Below the pieces are notes generated by a model that searched no databases, was not told the DNA's origin, and was given only the letters and a program-made list of their open reading frames with translations. The position numbers and the translations under genes are program-made. From an uncultured Alphaproteobacteria bacterium (GTDB taxonomy: Bacteria > Pseudomonadota > Alphaproteobacteria > HIMB59 > GCA-002718135), in assembly GCA_902574475.1 (NCBI GenBank), contig CACGNZ010000005.1, positions 1 through 64,000 on the forward strand: a DNA stretch of 64,000 nt. Direction: 5' to 3'. Positions 1-10,063 of the stretch are shown in pieces (within the stretch, counting starts at the first letter, position 1; every line of letters starts with the position of its first letter).

Positions 1-1
1 C

Positions 2-2053
2 ACATTCTATTTAATGCTTCCGAACAATGATTTAGTAAAAGACCCTAGAAGATTACAATTTTTTTTATTGGCAGATGTTATTTTTGTCATTTTATTGATT
101 TCAATAATTATTAGACAAATTGTCCTTATTTTAGTGAGAAGAAGAAAAAGTTATGATGAATCTCGATTGTATATAAAATTTGTTAATTTATTTGCTGCTA
201 TGGCTTTAGGTCCGGCCATCGGTTTAGTTATTATTACATCACTTTTTTTCAATTTAGAATTAAGAACTTGGTACGGGGATGCAGTAAGAGACGCGGTTGT
301 AAATTCTAATATAGTAGCAAAAAATTATGAAAATGAGATACAAGCAGAATTAGTATCTGATACTCAATTAATTATGAGAGAAATATTAAAAGCTTCTCAA
401 AATAATGAGGTTAATATTCAGTCAATCAGAACAGCTTTAAGTGAATTTATTAATTTGAGAACAATTTCAAGTATTTATATTTTTAATACAGAAGGAAGTA
501 TTTATTTGAGTCTTAAAGATCCTGATAATAAAAATTTTTCTATCCCCTCAAGTGAAATATTTAAGATTGTTAATCAAAACCGAGTTTACATTTTTCAATT
601 AGATAAAAATTCTATTACTGCTTATAAAAAAATAAATTTTTTAAATGATGTTTATATGCAAGTTAATAGAAACTTGAATACTAATATTTGGGATCATATC
701 AGTGCTACAAAAGAGGCATTTGAAATTTACACTTTAAAAGAAGAGGAAAGTTCAGGAATTCAAATAACTTATTCTATGATATTTGTTCTTTTCTCCATTT
801 GTTTTATTTTAGTTGCTATTTTGATTGGTTTTAATTTAGCAAGTAATCTAAGTAAACCAATAACAAACTTAATAAAATCTGCAAACAAAATATCTGAAGG
901 AAATTTTGATGCTAAAGTTAGTGAAACAGATCAATTTCAAGAAATAAAAGTACTACTATCGTCTTATAATAAAATGATTTCTGAAATTGAGAATAAACAA
1001 AATGAGCTAATATCTAAAAGTCAAGAAGATGAAGAAAAAAGAATTTTCATAGAAGCCATCTTAAGTTTATTAACAATAGGAGTAATTTCATTAGATAAAA
1101 ATTTTAATATTTTATTATTCAATAAAACTTTAACAAAACTATTTAGAAATACTAAAACTTTTCAAATAAATGAAAATTTTCTTTCTTTTTTTCCTGAATG
1201 GAAAAAAATATTCGATAATTTTGAAACCTCAAATAAAGTATTATTAAATTTCCAATACGATTTTACATTATTTGATGATAAAAGAAATTTTAATATTAGA
1301 GTTATTAAAGAGATTAAAGATAATAAAATTGAAGGATATGTTGTTGCTCTAGATGATGCCACATCTCTAATTTTAGCAGAAAAACATGCAGCGTGGTCTG
1401 ATATAGCAAGAAAGATAGCTCATGAAGTAAAAAATCCACTCACCCCAATCAAACTTTCTGCCGAAAGAATAGAAAAGAAATTTTTAGATGAAAAAACAGA
1501 TAAGCAGGATATTTCACTATTAACTAAAACAATTTCAAGACAAGTAGATGATATTGGAAAGTTAGTAGACGAATTTTCATCTTTTGCTAGAATGCCAGAA
1601 GCAGAAATCAAACTTGATAACCTGTCTAGATGTTTAGAAGATGCATACCTTTTATATTTTAATACGAGGAAGGATATAAAGCTTAATTTAATTAAACCTA
1701 AAGATGATATTTATTTTCACTTTGATACACTTCAAATCTCAAGATGTTTTAATAATTTAATTAAAAATGCTATTGAGGCTGTAGAAAAAATACCAAATCC
1801 AGCAGTCGAAGTATTAATGTCTAGTGATACTAAAAATATAAAAATTGAAATAAAAGATAATGGTGTTGGAATTGATGAAAAAATGTTGAGTAAAATATTT
1901 GAGCCCTATTTTACAACTAAAACAAAAGGAACTGGTCTTGGATTATCTATAGTAAAAAGAATTATTGAAGATCATGGTGGTAAAATTAAAATTGAGAAAA
2001 ATAAAAATATGGCAGGAACAACATCACTAATAAATTTTGAATATAATGCATAA
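2..2053 (+). CDS. ntrY: NtrY-like sensor histidine kinase (TM-HAMP-PAS-HisKA-HATPase), 5' end probably outside window
   Basis: H-box AHEVKNPLTPIKLSAERI, N-box NNLIKNAIEAV, DNGVGID, GTGLGLSIVKRII; the frame stays open to the window edge upstream of the ATG at 14. Confidence 0.9.
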   Translation, partial: TFYLMLPNNDLVKDPRRLQFFLLADVIFVILLISIIIRQIVLILVRRRKSYDESRLYIKFVNLFAAMALGPAIGLVIITSLFFNLELRTWYGDAVRDAVVNSNIVAKNYENEIQAELVSDTQLIMREILKASQNNEVNIQSIRTALSEFINLRTISSIYIFNTEGSIYLSLKDPDNKNFSIPSSEIFKIVNQNRVYIFQLDKNSITAYKKINFLNDVYMQVNRNLNTNIWDHISATKEAFEIYTLKEEESSGIQITYSMIFVLFSICFILVAILIGFNLASNLSKPITNLIKSANKISEGNFDAKVSETDQFQEIKVLLSSYNKMISEIENKQNELISKSQEDEEKRIFIEAILSLLTIGVISLDKNFNILLFNKTLTKLFRNTKTFQINENFLSFFPEWKKIFDNFETSNKVLLNFQYDFTLFDDKRNFNIRVIKEIKDNKIEGYVVALDDATSLILAEKHAAWSDIARKIAHEVKNPLTPIKLSAERIEKKFLDEKTDKQDISLLTKTISRQVDDIGKLVDEFSSFARMPEAEIKLDNLSRCLEDAYLLYFNTRKDIKLNLIKPKDDIYFHFDTLQISRCFNNLIKNAIEAVEKIPNPAVEVLMSSDTKNIKIEIKDNGVGIDEKMLSKIFEPYFTTKTKGTGLGLSIVKRIIEDHGGKIKIEKNKNMAGTTSLINFEYNA

Positions 2054-3377
2054 AGTTTTAATTATTGATGATGAAAAGGATATTTGTTTTCTTATTTCAG
2101 AAATTTTGAAAGATGAAAATTATAATACCTCAATTGCTCTTAATTCAGATGAAGCAATTAGTAAATTCAATGAAATTAAACCTGATTTAGTTATTTTAGA
2201 TGTATGGCTATCTAACAGTAATTTAGACGGTATTGAGATTTTAAAAGAATTCAAATCGATTGATAGTAATATTCCAATTATTATTATAAGTGGTCATGGA
2301 ACTGTTGATCTTGCAGTAAAATCTATAAAAAATGGAGCTTACGATTTTTTAGAAAAGCCATTCAATAGTGATAAATTAATTATTCTTACTAAGAGAGCAA
2401 TAGAGAGCTCATCATTATTGAGTGAAAATAAAAACTTAAAAGATACTTTAATTAAAACAACGCCGTTGATGGGGAATTCAGAATTTATTAAAAAAATTAA
2501 CAAACATTTAAATGAGCAGAGTTCAAGTAATTCTAGACTATTAATTGAAGGAACATTTGGAACAGGAAAAAAACATTTTGCAAATTTAATACATCAAAAT
2601 TCACAATACCGAGATAAGCTTCCTATATCAATTGATTTTAAAAAACTAACAAATGAAGCATTGGATAATATGTTTGTAGAAAATAAAAATGCAATTAATG
2701 AAAATATTTTTTATCGATCAAATAATAATACATTAATATTGCTTAATATTGAAACACTACCAAATGTTTATCAAAAAAAACTTTTAAATTTTCTAGAAAA
2801 CAAAAAATTTTTTGAAGACCTTGATATTAAATTAAATCATAAAATAATTACAATTACTGAGAAAAATTTAGAAATAGAAATTGAAAAGGGTAATTTTATT
2901 AAAAGACTATATGATAGAATTTCAACAGAGATTATAAAATTTAAATCTCTTTCTGAAAGGAGAGATGATGTTCTGCCCATACTTGATTTTTATTTAAATG
3001 AAAAGAGTGGAGGAAATTTAAATTTTAAATTTTCTTCTAAAGCCTTAACTAAGTTACAAATGTATGATTGGCCAGGAAATATATCTCAATTAATTAACTA
3101 CGTAGAGAAAAGTCTAATACTTAATCAAGACCAAAATATAAAAGAGTTAGAGGTTGATGATTTAGCTCTACAAATGGGAGATGAAACTGCGTCAAATTCT
3201 TCAAATAATTCACTTGATTTGTCACTTAAGGAAGCAAGATCTGACTTTGAAAAAAATTATTTGATATCGCAAATTAAGAGATTTAATGGTAATATAACTA
3301 AAGTTTCTGAATTTACAGGAATGGAGAGAACTGCTCTTTATAGAAAATTTAAATCATTAGATATTAAAGTAGAATAA
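2037..3377 (+). CDS. ntrX: NtrX-like response regulator with degenerate sigma-54 AAA domain and Fis-type HTH
   Basis: Receiver domain (IIDDEKDI, DLVILDVWL, SGHGTVDLAV), Walker A-like GTFGTGKKH, C-terminal HTH GNITKVSEFTGMERTALYRKFKSL; directly after ntrY. Confidence 0.88.
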   Translation: MNIMHKVLIIDDEKDICFLISEILKDENYNTSIALNSDEAISKFNEIKPDLVILDVWLSNSNLDGIEILKEFKSIDSNIPIIIISGHGTVDLAVKSIKNGAYDFLEKPFNSDKLIILTKRAIESSSLLSENKNLKDTLIKTTPLMGNSEFIKKINKHLNEQSSSNSRLLIEGTFGTGKKHFANLIHQNSQYRDKLPISIDFKKLTNEALDNMFVENKNAINENIFYRSNNNTLILLNIETLPNVYQKKLLNFLENKKFFEDLDIKLNHKIITITEKNLEIEIEKGNFIKRLYDRISTEIIKFKSLSERRDDVLPILDFYLNEKSGGNLNFKFSSKALTKLQMYDWPGNISQLINYVEKSLILNQDQNIKELEVDDLALQMGDETASNSSNNSLDLSLKEARSDFEKNYLISQIKRFNGNITKVSEFTGMERTALYRKFKSLDIKVE

Positions 3378-3384
3378 CTAACCA

Positions 3385-4749
3385 ATGAAAACAATTATTT
3401 GTGGTGCTGGAGATGTTGGATATAGTATAGCTGATAAACTATCACGTGAAAATTTTGAAGTTACAGTTATAGATGAAGATGAAAATAGATTAAATAAAGT
3501 ATCTGAAACACTGGATGTCAAAACAATAAATGGAATTCCTAGTATGCCATCAGTTTTGGAGAGCGCCGGTGCAAATGATTGCGAAATACTAATTGCAGTT
3601 ACTAAGAGTGATGAAACTAATATGGTTACTTGCCAAATTGGTCATTCTTTATTCAAAATAAAAAAGAAAATTGCAAGAATAAGACAGCAAGATTATTTAA
3701 AAAATGATTGGAAAAATTTATATAATGATGAAAATTTCCCAATAGATGCAATTATTTCTCCCGAACAAGAGGTTGCTAAAGGTATATTTAGAAGATTAAT
3801 TTCTCCAGGAACAATAGATATGGTTGAGTTATCTGATAAAAAATTAAAACTAATTGGTCTAAAATGTGAAGATAATTTTTTACATTCAGGCCTATCTGTA
3901 AGAGAATTATCTGAAAAATTTCCTAACTATCTTGCTAACATAATGTTTATATTTAGAGGCGATCAAAAATTTACTGTGAATTCATCAACTAAAATTGAAA
4001 AAAAAGATACTATTTTTCTAGTTGTAGAAACTGATAATTTAACAGATGTGTTATCTGAGTTTGGTCATCAAGAATTACAGGCAAAAAAAGCTGTAATCAT
4101 AGGTGGTGGAAACATAGGATTTTCACTTGCTCAATTAATTGAAAATTCTAAAACATATATAAAAACTGAACTAATTGAAGCTAATAAAGAACGTGCAGAA
4201 TTTCTTGCTTCAAATTTAGAAAATATCACAGTTACATGTGGAGATGGTTTAGATAATCAGATACTTGAAGAAGTAAACATATCAGATTCAGGTTACTGTA
4301 TATCAATTACGGAAGATGATGAAGTTAATATACTATCGTCTTTATTAGCTAAAAGAGCAGGTGCCAACACATCAATTACTTTGATTAATAATAGTAATTA
4401 TTCTTCCTTGTTATCAAATATTGGAGTTGATATGACGATAGATCCAAAAATAATAACAATTTCTAAAATTTTAGAAAAGGTAAGAGGTGTAAAAATACGA
4501 AACGATTATTCAATAGGTGAAGGTTTTGGAGAAGTAATAGAGGCAGATATTCAGTCAGAATCATTTCTTTGTAATAAAAATCTTAAGGAATTAGAATTAC
4601 CTAAAGGTATACGTATTGGCTCTATTGTAAGGGATAAGAAAATTATAATCCCTAATAGTCAAACTGTTTTTAAAGAAAATGATGATGTTGTTTTTTTTGC
4701 TGAAACAAACTGCATAAAAAAACTAGAAAAACTTTTATCAAAAGTTTAA
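3385..4749 (+). CDS. trkA: Trk system potassium uptake protein TrkA (two RCK/TrkA-N domains)
   Basis: N-terminal IICGAGDVGYSIADKL and second AVIIGGGNIGFSLAQ Rossmann motifs; follows ntrYX. Confidence 0.92.
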   Translation: MKTIICGAGDVGYSIADKLSRENFEVTVIDEDENRLNKVSETLDVKTINGIPSMPSVLESAGANDCEILIAVTKSDETNMVTCQIGHSLFKIKKKIARIRQQDYLKNDWKNLYNDENFPIDAIISPEQEVAKGIFRRLISPGTIDMVELSDKKLKLIGLKCEDNFLHSGLSVRELSEKFPNYLANIMFIFRGDQKFTVNSSTKIEKKDTIFLVVETDNLTDVLSEFGHQELQAKKAVIIGGGNIGFSLAQLIENSKTYIKTELIEANKERAEFLASNLENITVTCGDGLDNQILEEVNISDSGYCISITEDDEVNILSSLLAKRAGANTSITLINNSNYSSLLSNIGVDMTIDPKIITISKILEKVRGVKIRNDYSIGEGFGEVIEADIQSESFLCNKNLKELELPKGIRIGSIVRDKKIIIPNSQTVFKENDDVVFFAETNCIKKLEKLLSKV

Positions 4750-4753
4750 TTTA

Positions 4754-5599
4754 ATGCCAAATTTTGCTTATATAAATAACAAATTTGTAAATTTTAAATC
4801 GGCAAAAATTCATATAGAGGATAGAGGATTACAATTTGCAGATAGTGTTTATGAAGTTATTGCAGTTTTAGATAAAAATTTAATTGATTTAGATTTTCAT
4901 CTTAAGAGATTAAAATATTCTCTTCGCGAATTAGAAATTAAATTTACAATTAATAAATCAAACTTAAATAATATTTTTTTAGATCTAATAAAGAAAAATA
5001 AAACAAGAAATGGTATAATATATCTGCAAATTACAAGAGGTATTCAATTTAGAGAACATAAATATCAAAAAGACTTAACCCCAACTTTAATTGTATACAC
5101 AAGAAATAAAAGTTTTAATTTACCTGGAAAAAATTTTACTGGGGTAAATACAATTACATACCAAGACCTTCGATGGAAAAGACGTGATATTAAAACAGTA
5201 AATTTACTGCCAAATATTATTGCAGCAAATATGGCTAAAAAGAAAAATGCTTATGAAGCAATTTTAATCCAAAATGGAAAGGTGACTGAGGGTACATCTT
5301 CTAATATTTGGATTATTAAAAGAAATAATTTAATTACTCATCCAGCTAATTCAGATATTTTAAAAGGAGTAACTAGAACATCTCTCTTAAAAATAATCAA
5401 AAAAACTAAACTAAAATTAATAGAAAAACAATTTACGCATAATCAATTAGTTAATGCAGATGAAGTATTTTTAACAAGCTCTGGAAGTTTTATTACTCCT
5501 ATTCTAAAAATTGATAATAAAAAAATCAATAATGGTAAAATTGGCAGTTTAACATTGAAACTAGCAGAAATGTATACTGAAGAATGTATAAATGGATAA
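4754..5599 (+). CDS. D-amino acid aminotransferase-like class IV PLP transaminase
   Basis: FVNFKSAKIHIEDRGLQFADSVYEV start, EAILIQNGKVTEGTSSNIWI motif. Confidence 0.87.
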   Translation: MPNFAYINNKFVNFKSAKIHIEDRGLQFADSVYEVIAVLDKNLIDLDFHLKRLKYSLRELEIKFTINKSNLNNIFLDLIKKNKTRNGIIYLQITRGIQFREHKYQKDLTPTLIVYTRNKSFNLPGKNFTGVNTITYQDLRWKRRDIKTVNLLPNIIAANMAKKKNAYEAILIQNGKVTEGTSSNIWIIKRNNLITHPANSDILKGVTRTSLLKIIKKTKLKLIEKQFTHNQLVNADEVFLTSSGSFITPILKIDNKKINNGKIGSLTLKLAEMYTEECING

Positions 5600-6398
5600 T
5601 ATAAAGCAAGAAGACATTGAGGACATTTGTTTTAACGTAAGTCAAAATATTATTTTACCTAAATTCAAAAATTTATCAGACGATGATATTAATTATAAAA
5701 ATGGATCTGATTTAGTAACAGCAGCAGATATAGAAGCAGAAAAAGAATTAAAAAAAAACTTGTTAAAAATTTTACCTTTCTCTAATTTTATAGGGGAAGA
5801 AGAATATTCTAGAAATGAAAATATAATAAATTTTTATAATGATGATACATATTGTTGGACTGTTGATCCAATTGATGGAACAACAAATTTTGCTAATGGC
5901 AGAGATAAATTTGCAATAATGATCGCCTTAACATTTAAAGAAAAGATTTTACGCTCTTGGATATATAAGCCTTTAGAAAAAATTATGTGTTCAGCTATTG
6001 TAAATGAAGGTGCTTATATCAATAATAATAAAATTGTTACAAAAGGTGTAAATATAATTGAAGAAACTATAGGATCTATAAGTACAAAGTATTGGGAGCC
6101 AGGATTTAAAGATAAGTTAAAAATTTTTAAAAACATATTTAAAGAAGTGAACTCTTATAGATGCATTGGTTTTGAATATATAGATATAGGTATTGGGATT
6201 AGAAATTTTGCTATTTTATCAAAACTATCTCCCTGGGATCATATTCCAGGTATTCTTTTTGTCAGAGAAGCAGGTGGTGCTGACACAGATTTTGAACACA
6301 ATAAATATGACTTTACAAAAAAGAATAAGAATTTAATTGTAAGTAATTCAGAAGATTTGAACTTTAAAATTTTAGAAAAATTAGGAGAATATTCATGA
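5592..6398 (+). CDS. Inositol monophosphatase family protein
   Basis: GEEEYS, WTVDPIDGTTNFANG and SPWDHIPGILFVREAGG motifs. Confidence 0.88.
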   Translation: MDNIKQEDIEDICFNVSQNIILPKFKNLSDDDINYKNGSDLVTAADIEAEKELKKNLLKILPFSNFIGEEEYSRNENIINFYNDDTYCWTVDPIDGTTNFANGRDKFAIMIALTFKEKILRSWIYKPLEKIMCSAIVNEGAYINNNKIVTKGVNIIEETIGSISTKYWEPGFKDKLKIFKNIFKEVNSYRCIGFEYIDIGIGIRNFAILSKLSPWDHIPGILFVREAGGADTDFEHNKYDFTKKNKNLIVSNSEDLNFKILEKLGEYS

Positions 6399-7267
6399 GT
6401 ATTAAAAATGTATCTTTTATTGGTTTAGGGGTAATGGGTTATCCAATGGCAGGCCATCTTCAAAACAATGGTTATAATGTAACAGTTTATAATAGAACAA
6501 CTACTAAGGCAGAAAAATGGGTAGAAGAATATAAAGGTAGCATGTCTAAAACTCCTGGTGAAGCTTCTCAAAATTCTGAAATTATTTTTATGTGCGTTGG
6601 ACGCGATGAAGATATTATTGAAGTAATGGAAGGTGAAGGTGGCATTCTTTCAAATGTAGCTGAAGGATCAATTATTGTTGATCACACAACAGCTTCTGCA
6701 GAGATAGCGAGAAATTACTATCAAAAGCTTAAAGATAAAAAATTGAGTTTTCTTGATGCTCCTGTATCTGGTGGTCAGGCTGGAGCAGAAAATGGTGTTC
6801 TTTCTATTATGATTGGTGGTGATGAAAAAGATTATAATACTGTTAAGTCAGTTCTGACATCTTATGGTAAAGCCATTGAACTTATAGGTCCATCTGGATC
6901 AGGTCAAATAGCTAAAATGATAAATCAAATTTGTATTGCGGGATTAGTGCAAGGTTTATCTGAAGCAATGGCTTTTGGAAAAAAATCGAATGTAGATATG
7001 GAAAAGGTTCTCAGCGTTATATCAAAGGGTGCAGCTCAATCATGGCAAATGGAAAATAGATATAGAACTATGCTCGATGGCAAATTTGATTATGGTTTTG
7101 CAGTTGATTGGATGCGTAAGGATTTATCAATTTGTTTTAATGAAGCAGATAAAAATGGTGCAATTCTTCCTATTACAAAAATTGTTGATAAATATTATGA
7201 AGAAGTACAAAAAAATGGTGGCAATAGGTTTGATACATCATCCCTCATGACTCTTGTAGATAAATAA
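6395..7267 (+). CDS. NAD(P)-dependent 3-hydroxyisobutyrate dehydrogenase / tartronate semialdehyde reductase family
   Basis: FIGLGVMGYPMAGHL Rossmann motif, DAPVSGGQAGAENGVLSIMIGG, IAKMINQ. Confidence 0.88.
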   Translation: MSIKNVSFIGLGVMGYPMAGHLQNNGYNVTVYNRTTTKAEKWVEEYKGSMSKTPGEASQNSEIIFMCVGRDEDIIEVMEGEGGILSNVAEGSIIVDHTTASAEIARNYYQKLKDKKLSFLDAPVSGGQAGAENGVLSIMIGGDEKDYNTVKSVLTSYGKAIELIGPSGSGQIAKMINQICIAGLVQGLSEAMAFGKKSNVDMEKVLSVISKGAAQSWQMENRYRTMLDGKFDYGFAVDWMRKDLSICFNEADKNGAILPITKIVDKYYEEVQKNGGNRFDTSSLMTLVDK

Positions 7268-8182
7268 ATGTCAAGAAACTTAATGTTAGCAATCATATTG
7301 TTAACAGCCTCTTCTTTATTTTGGTCAGGAAATTTTTTTTTTGGAAAAGTTGCTCACATAACTGATCTTTCACCATTTAAATTAAGTTTTTTTAGATGGT
7401 CTTTAGCTTTACTTTTACTACTACCTTTCACCCTTAAAAGTATTTTGGAAAATTTAAATTATTACAAAGAAAACTTTTTACTAATGACTACATTAAGTAT
7501 TTTAAGTGTTACAATATTTAACTCATTTACATATATTTCATTACAAACTACTTTAGTTTTAAATTCTACTATAATGGCATCTACTGCACCAGTAATTATG
7601 ATTGGTTTTTCTTGGCTAATGTTTCGAACTAAAATATCAAAACTTCAATTAATTGGCATAATTTTATCTTTATTAGGTGCTTTAGCAATAATTTTAAAAG
7701 GAAACTTAAACAATTTATATACTTTAAATTTTACTATTGGAGATATATGGATGTTTGCTGCTGTAATATCTTGGTGCTTATATTCAGTGCTGTTAAAAAA
7801 AATGGATAAATCAATTTCACAATTAGCAAGCTTAGAAGTAATGATTATTATTGGTTTATTTTTTATTATTCCATTTTATCTTTTTGAATCTTTTAATGGC
7901 ACCTTTTTACTTTCATCATCCTATGATTTTTTCATTATTATTTATGTTGCTATTTTTGCAAGTATTGCTGCGTATTTTGCTTGGAATAAAGGTGTGTATT
8001 TGATTGGACCAAACAGAGCTGGTTTATTTTTACATTTCATACCTGTCTTTGCTGCAATTTGGGCAATAACTTTTTTAAATGAGAGTTTTGCAATATTTCA
8101 TATTGTAGGTGTTTTTTTTATAATTACAGGAATTATATTATCTAATATAAGATTTAAAAATGAACAAAATAGTCAAAACTGA
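7268..8182 (+). CDS. EamA/DMT-family transporter
   Basis: About 10 predicted hydrophobic helices, two EamA-like halves (WSGNFFFGK; FAAVISWCLYSVLLKK). Confidence 0.82.
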   Translation: MSRNLMLAIILLTASSLFWSGNFFFGKVAHITDLSPFKLSFFRWSLALLLLLPFTLKSILENLNYYKENFLLMTTLSILSVTIFNSFTYISLQTTLVLNSTIMASTAPVIMIGFSWLMFRTKISKLQLIGIILSLLGALAIILKGNLNNLYTLNFTIGDIWMFAAVISWCLYSVLLKKMDKSISQLASLEVMIIIGLFFIIPFYLFESFNGTFLLSSSYDFFIIIYVAIFASIAAYFAWNKGVYLIGPNRAGLFLHFIPVFAAIWAITFLNESFAIFHIVGVFFIITGIILSNIRFKNEQNSQN

Positions 8183-8555
8183 TCAGGAATGGAAATCTCT
8201 TCTCACGGAAGACGAGTATTATGTAACTAGGCAAAAGGGAACAGAACCTCCTTTCTCTGGTAAAAATTTTGAAATTATTAATGGCGGTATTTTTAAATGT
8301 AAATGCTGTGGTAATGAATTATTTAATAGTTCTACAAAATATGATTCTTATTGTGGATGGCCAAGTTTTTTTGAGCAAATATCACCTGAAGCAATTAAAA
8401 CAGAGACTGATAGATCGCATGGAATGGTGCGTATTGAAATTATGTGTGCCAAATGTGACGCACATTTAGGCCATGTCTTTGATGATGGCCCGGAGCCAAC
8501 TGGCAAAAGATATTGTGTAAATTCTCTTTCTATTAATTACGAAGAGTTTGAATAA
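8160..8555 (+). CDS. msrB: Peptide-methionine (R)-S-oxide reductase
   Basis: CKCCGNELF, CGWPSF, CAKCDAHLGHVFDDGP, RYCVNSLSI. Confidence 0.95.
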   Translation: MNKIVKTDQEWKSLLTEDEYYVTRQKGTEPPFSGKNFEIINGGIFKCKCCGNELFNSSTKYDSYCGWPSFFEQISPEAIKTETDRSHGMVRIEIMCAKCDAHLGHVFDDGPEPTGKRYCVNSLSINYEEFE

Positions 8556-9729
8556 TACTTTTTACACACTACTATTTTCTTCAATAGGTCATGCGCTCAT
8601 GCATATGTTTGCTGCATTTTATTTTGTAATTGTTCTAACAATCGAAAAAGAATGGAACATTTCTTATGATCAATTGATTAAATTATGGTCACTTGCAGCT
8701 CTTTTAATTGGTTTGGGAGCAATTCCATTTGGCTGGCTTAGTGATAGATGGTCTCGTTCAGGTACAATGACCATCATGTTTATTGGAATGGGATTAGCCT
8801 CCATTTTATGTGGTTTAAGCACTTCAGTTTCTTTTTTATTTTTTTCACTATCACTTCTTGGACTTTTTTGTTCGATATATCATCCTGTTGGTATTCCTTG
8901 GGTGATTCATGCAGCTAACAAACAGGGAAGAGCGCTTGGTGTAAATGGTATTTTTGGTGGAGTAGGGATAGGATCAGGAGCATTTGTAGCTGGCACTCTA
9001 ACAGAATTACTAAATTGGCAACTAGCTTTTATATTGCCTGGTGTAATATCTATTATTATTGGATTTTATCTTATCTACTTAATTCTAATTGATAAAATAT
9101 CTTATAAAAATTATTTTATAAAAAACGATGATCAAGATCATTCCCGTAATGAAATGATTTTGATTGCATTAATAATGCTTTTATCAATGTTTGCCCTTGG
9201 ATTATCTTTTCACAATACACAAATAGCCTTACCAAAAGTTTTTGAAATACGTATTGGTAATATAAACTCAATTCAAATTGGATTTATGATAGCAGTTATC
9301 TATTTTATCTCTGGTGCTACAACATTTGTTGGGGGATTACTTGCTGATCGTTTTAATCTAAAAACTATTTATTTAATTGGTATTTTTCTTCAGTTTCCTT
9401 GCTACCTAGGTATAGCTTACATATTTGGTTACTCTTTAGTAGTGTTATGTATTCTTGCTGCCGTATTTAATGCAAGTATTCTTCCTACAGAAAACCTCTT
9501 ACTTGGAAGATTTACACCTCAAAAGTATCATGGTGTAGTATATGGAATTAAGTTTATTCTTGCATTTGGATCGGGACCAATTTCGGTATTCTTAATTTCA
9601 GAAATTTACTCCATAACTTTAGAGTTTACTTATTTGTTTTTAATTAATGCAATAATGATGGCTATAGTTTCAGTTTTTATTATTTTTTTACCCATTCAAA
9701 GTAATCAAAGAATAGCTACTCAGGATTAG
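8548..9729 (+). CDS. MFS transporter (TTG start)
   Basis: 12-TM-type hydrophobicity; GWLSDRWSRSGTM and GGLLADRFNLK loop 2/8 motifs. Confidence 0.85.
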   Translation: MNNTFYTLLFSSIGHALMHMFAAFYFVIVLTIEKEWNISYDQLIKLWSLAALLIGLGAIPFGWLSDRWSRSGTMTIMFIGMGLASILCGLSTSVSFLFFSLSLLGLFCSIYHPVGIPWVIHAANKQGRALGVNGIFGGVGIGSGAFVAGTLTELLNWQLAFILPGVISIIIGFYLIYLILIDKISYKNYFIKNDDQDHSRNEMILIALIMLLSMFALGLSFHNTQIALPKVFEIRIGNINSIQIGFMIAVIYFISGATTFVGGLLADRFNLKTIYLIGIFLQFPCYLGIAYIFGYSLVVLCILAAVFNASILPTENLLLGRFTPQKYHGVVYGIKFILAFGSGPISVFLISEIYSITLEFTYLFLINAIMMAIVSVFIIFLPIQSNQRIATQD

Positions 9730-9943
9730 ATTTTATTTCTTCAAGATAATTAATAACATCATTAAATTTTTCATCAGGTATATTTTTATAAGTCATGCCA
9801 AAATGATTTTTTACTTCTAATGCAACATGAGCATAAGGATTTCTCCCTTTTGGATGATTTGGATGATCTGGCAATTTCCCTTTTAAAAAATCTCCTGTTT
9901 TTTGGATTTCTTTCCATATTATTTTTGCTTTATTTACATTCAT
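9716..9943 (-). CDS. Conserved-looking small protein of unknown function (75 aa)
   Basis: Intact ORF convergent with the MFS gene; charged, no known motif recognised. Confidence 0.6.
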   Translation of the reverse strand: MNVNKAKIIWKEIQKTGDFLKGKLPDHPNHPKGRNPYAHVALEVKNHFGMTYKNIPDEKFNDVINYLEEIKSNPE

Positions 9944-10063
9944 ATTGATACAAATTCCCTAATAAATTGATATTTTTTATTAAATATTATTCTTACTTAT
10001 TTAAGTATATTTTTAATAACAAAATAATTGCAATTTTTTTTATTATTATTAAATAATTTAAAT

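Noticed and set aside
1162-1611. Minus-strand ORFs inside ntrY (66 and 63 aa)
   Set aside because: Antisense shadow ORFs of a well-supported coding gene with no motif
7029-7250. 73-aa + strand ORF within the dehydrogenase gene
   Set aside because: Alternate-frame shadow of a conserved protein
10028-10063. Extended N-terminus (TTG start) of the desaturase
   Set aside because: The leading FFLLLLNNLN comes from an A/T-rich intergenic run; the ATG at 10064 fits better
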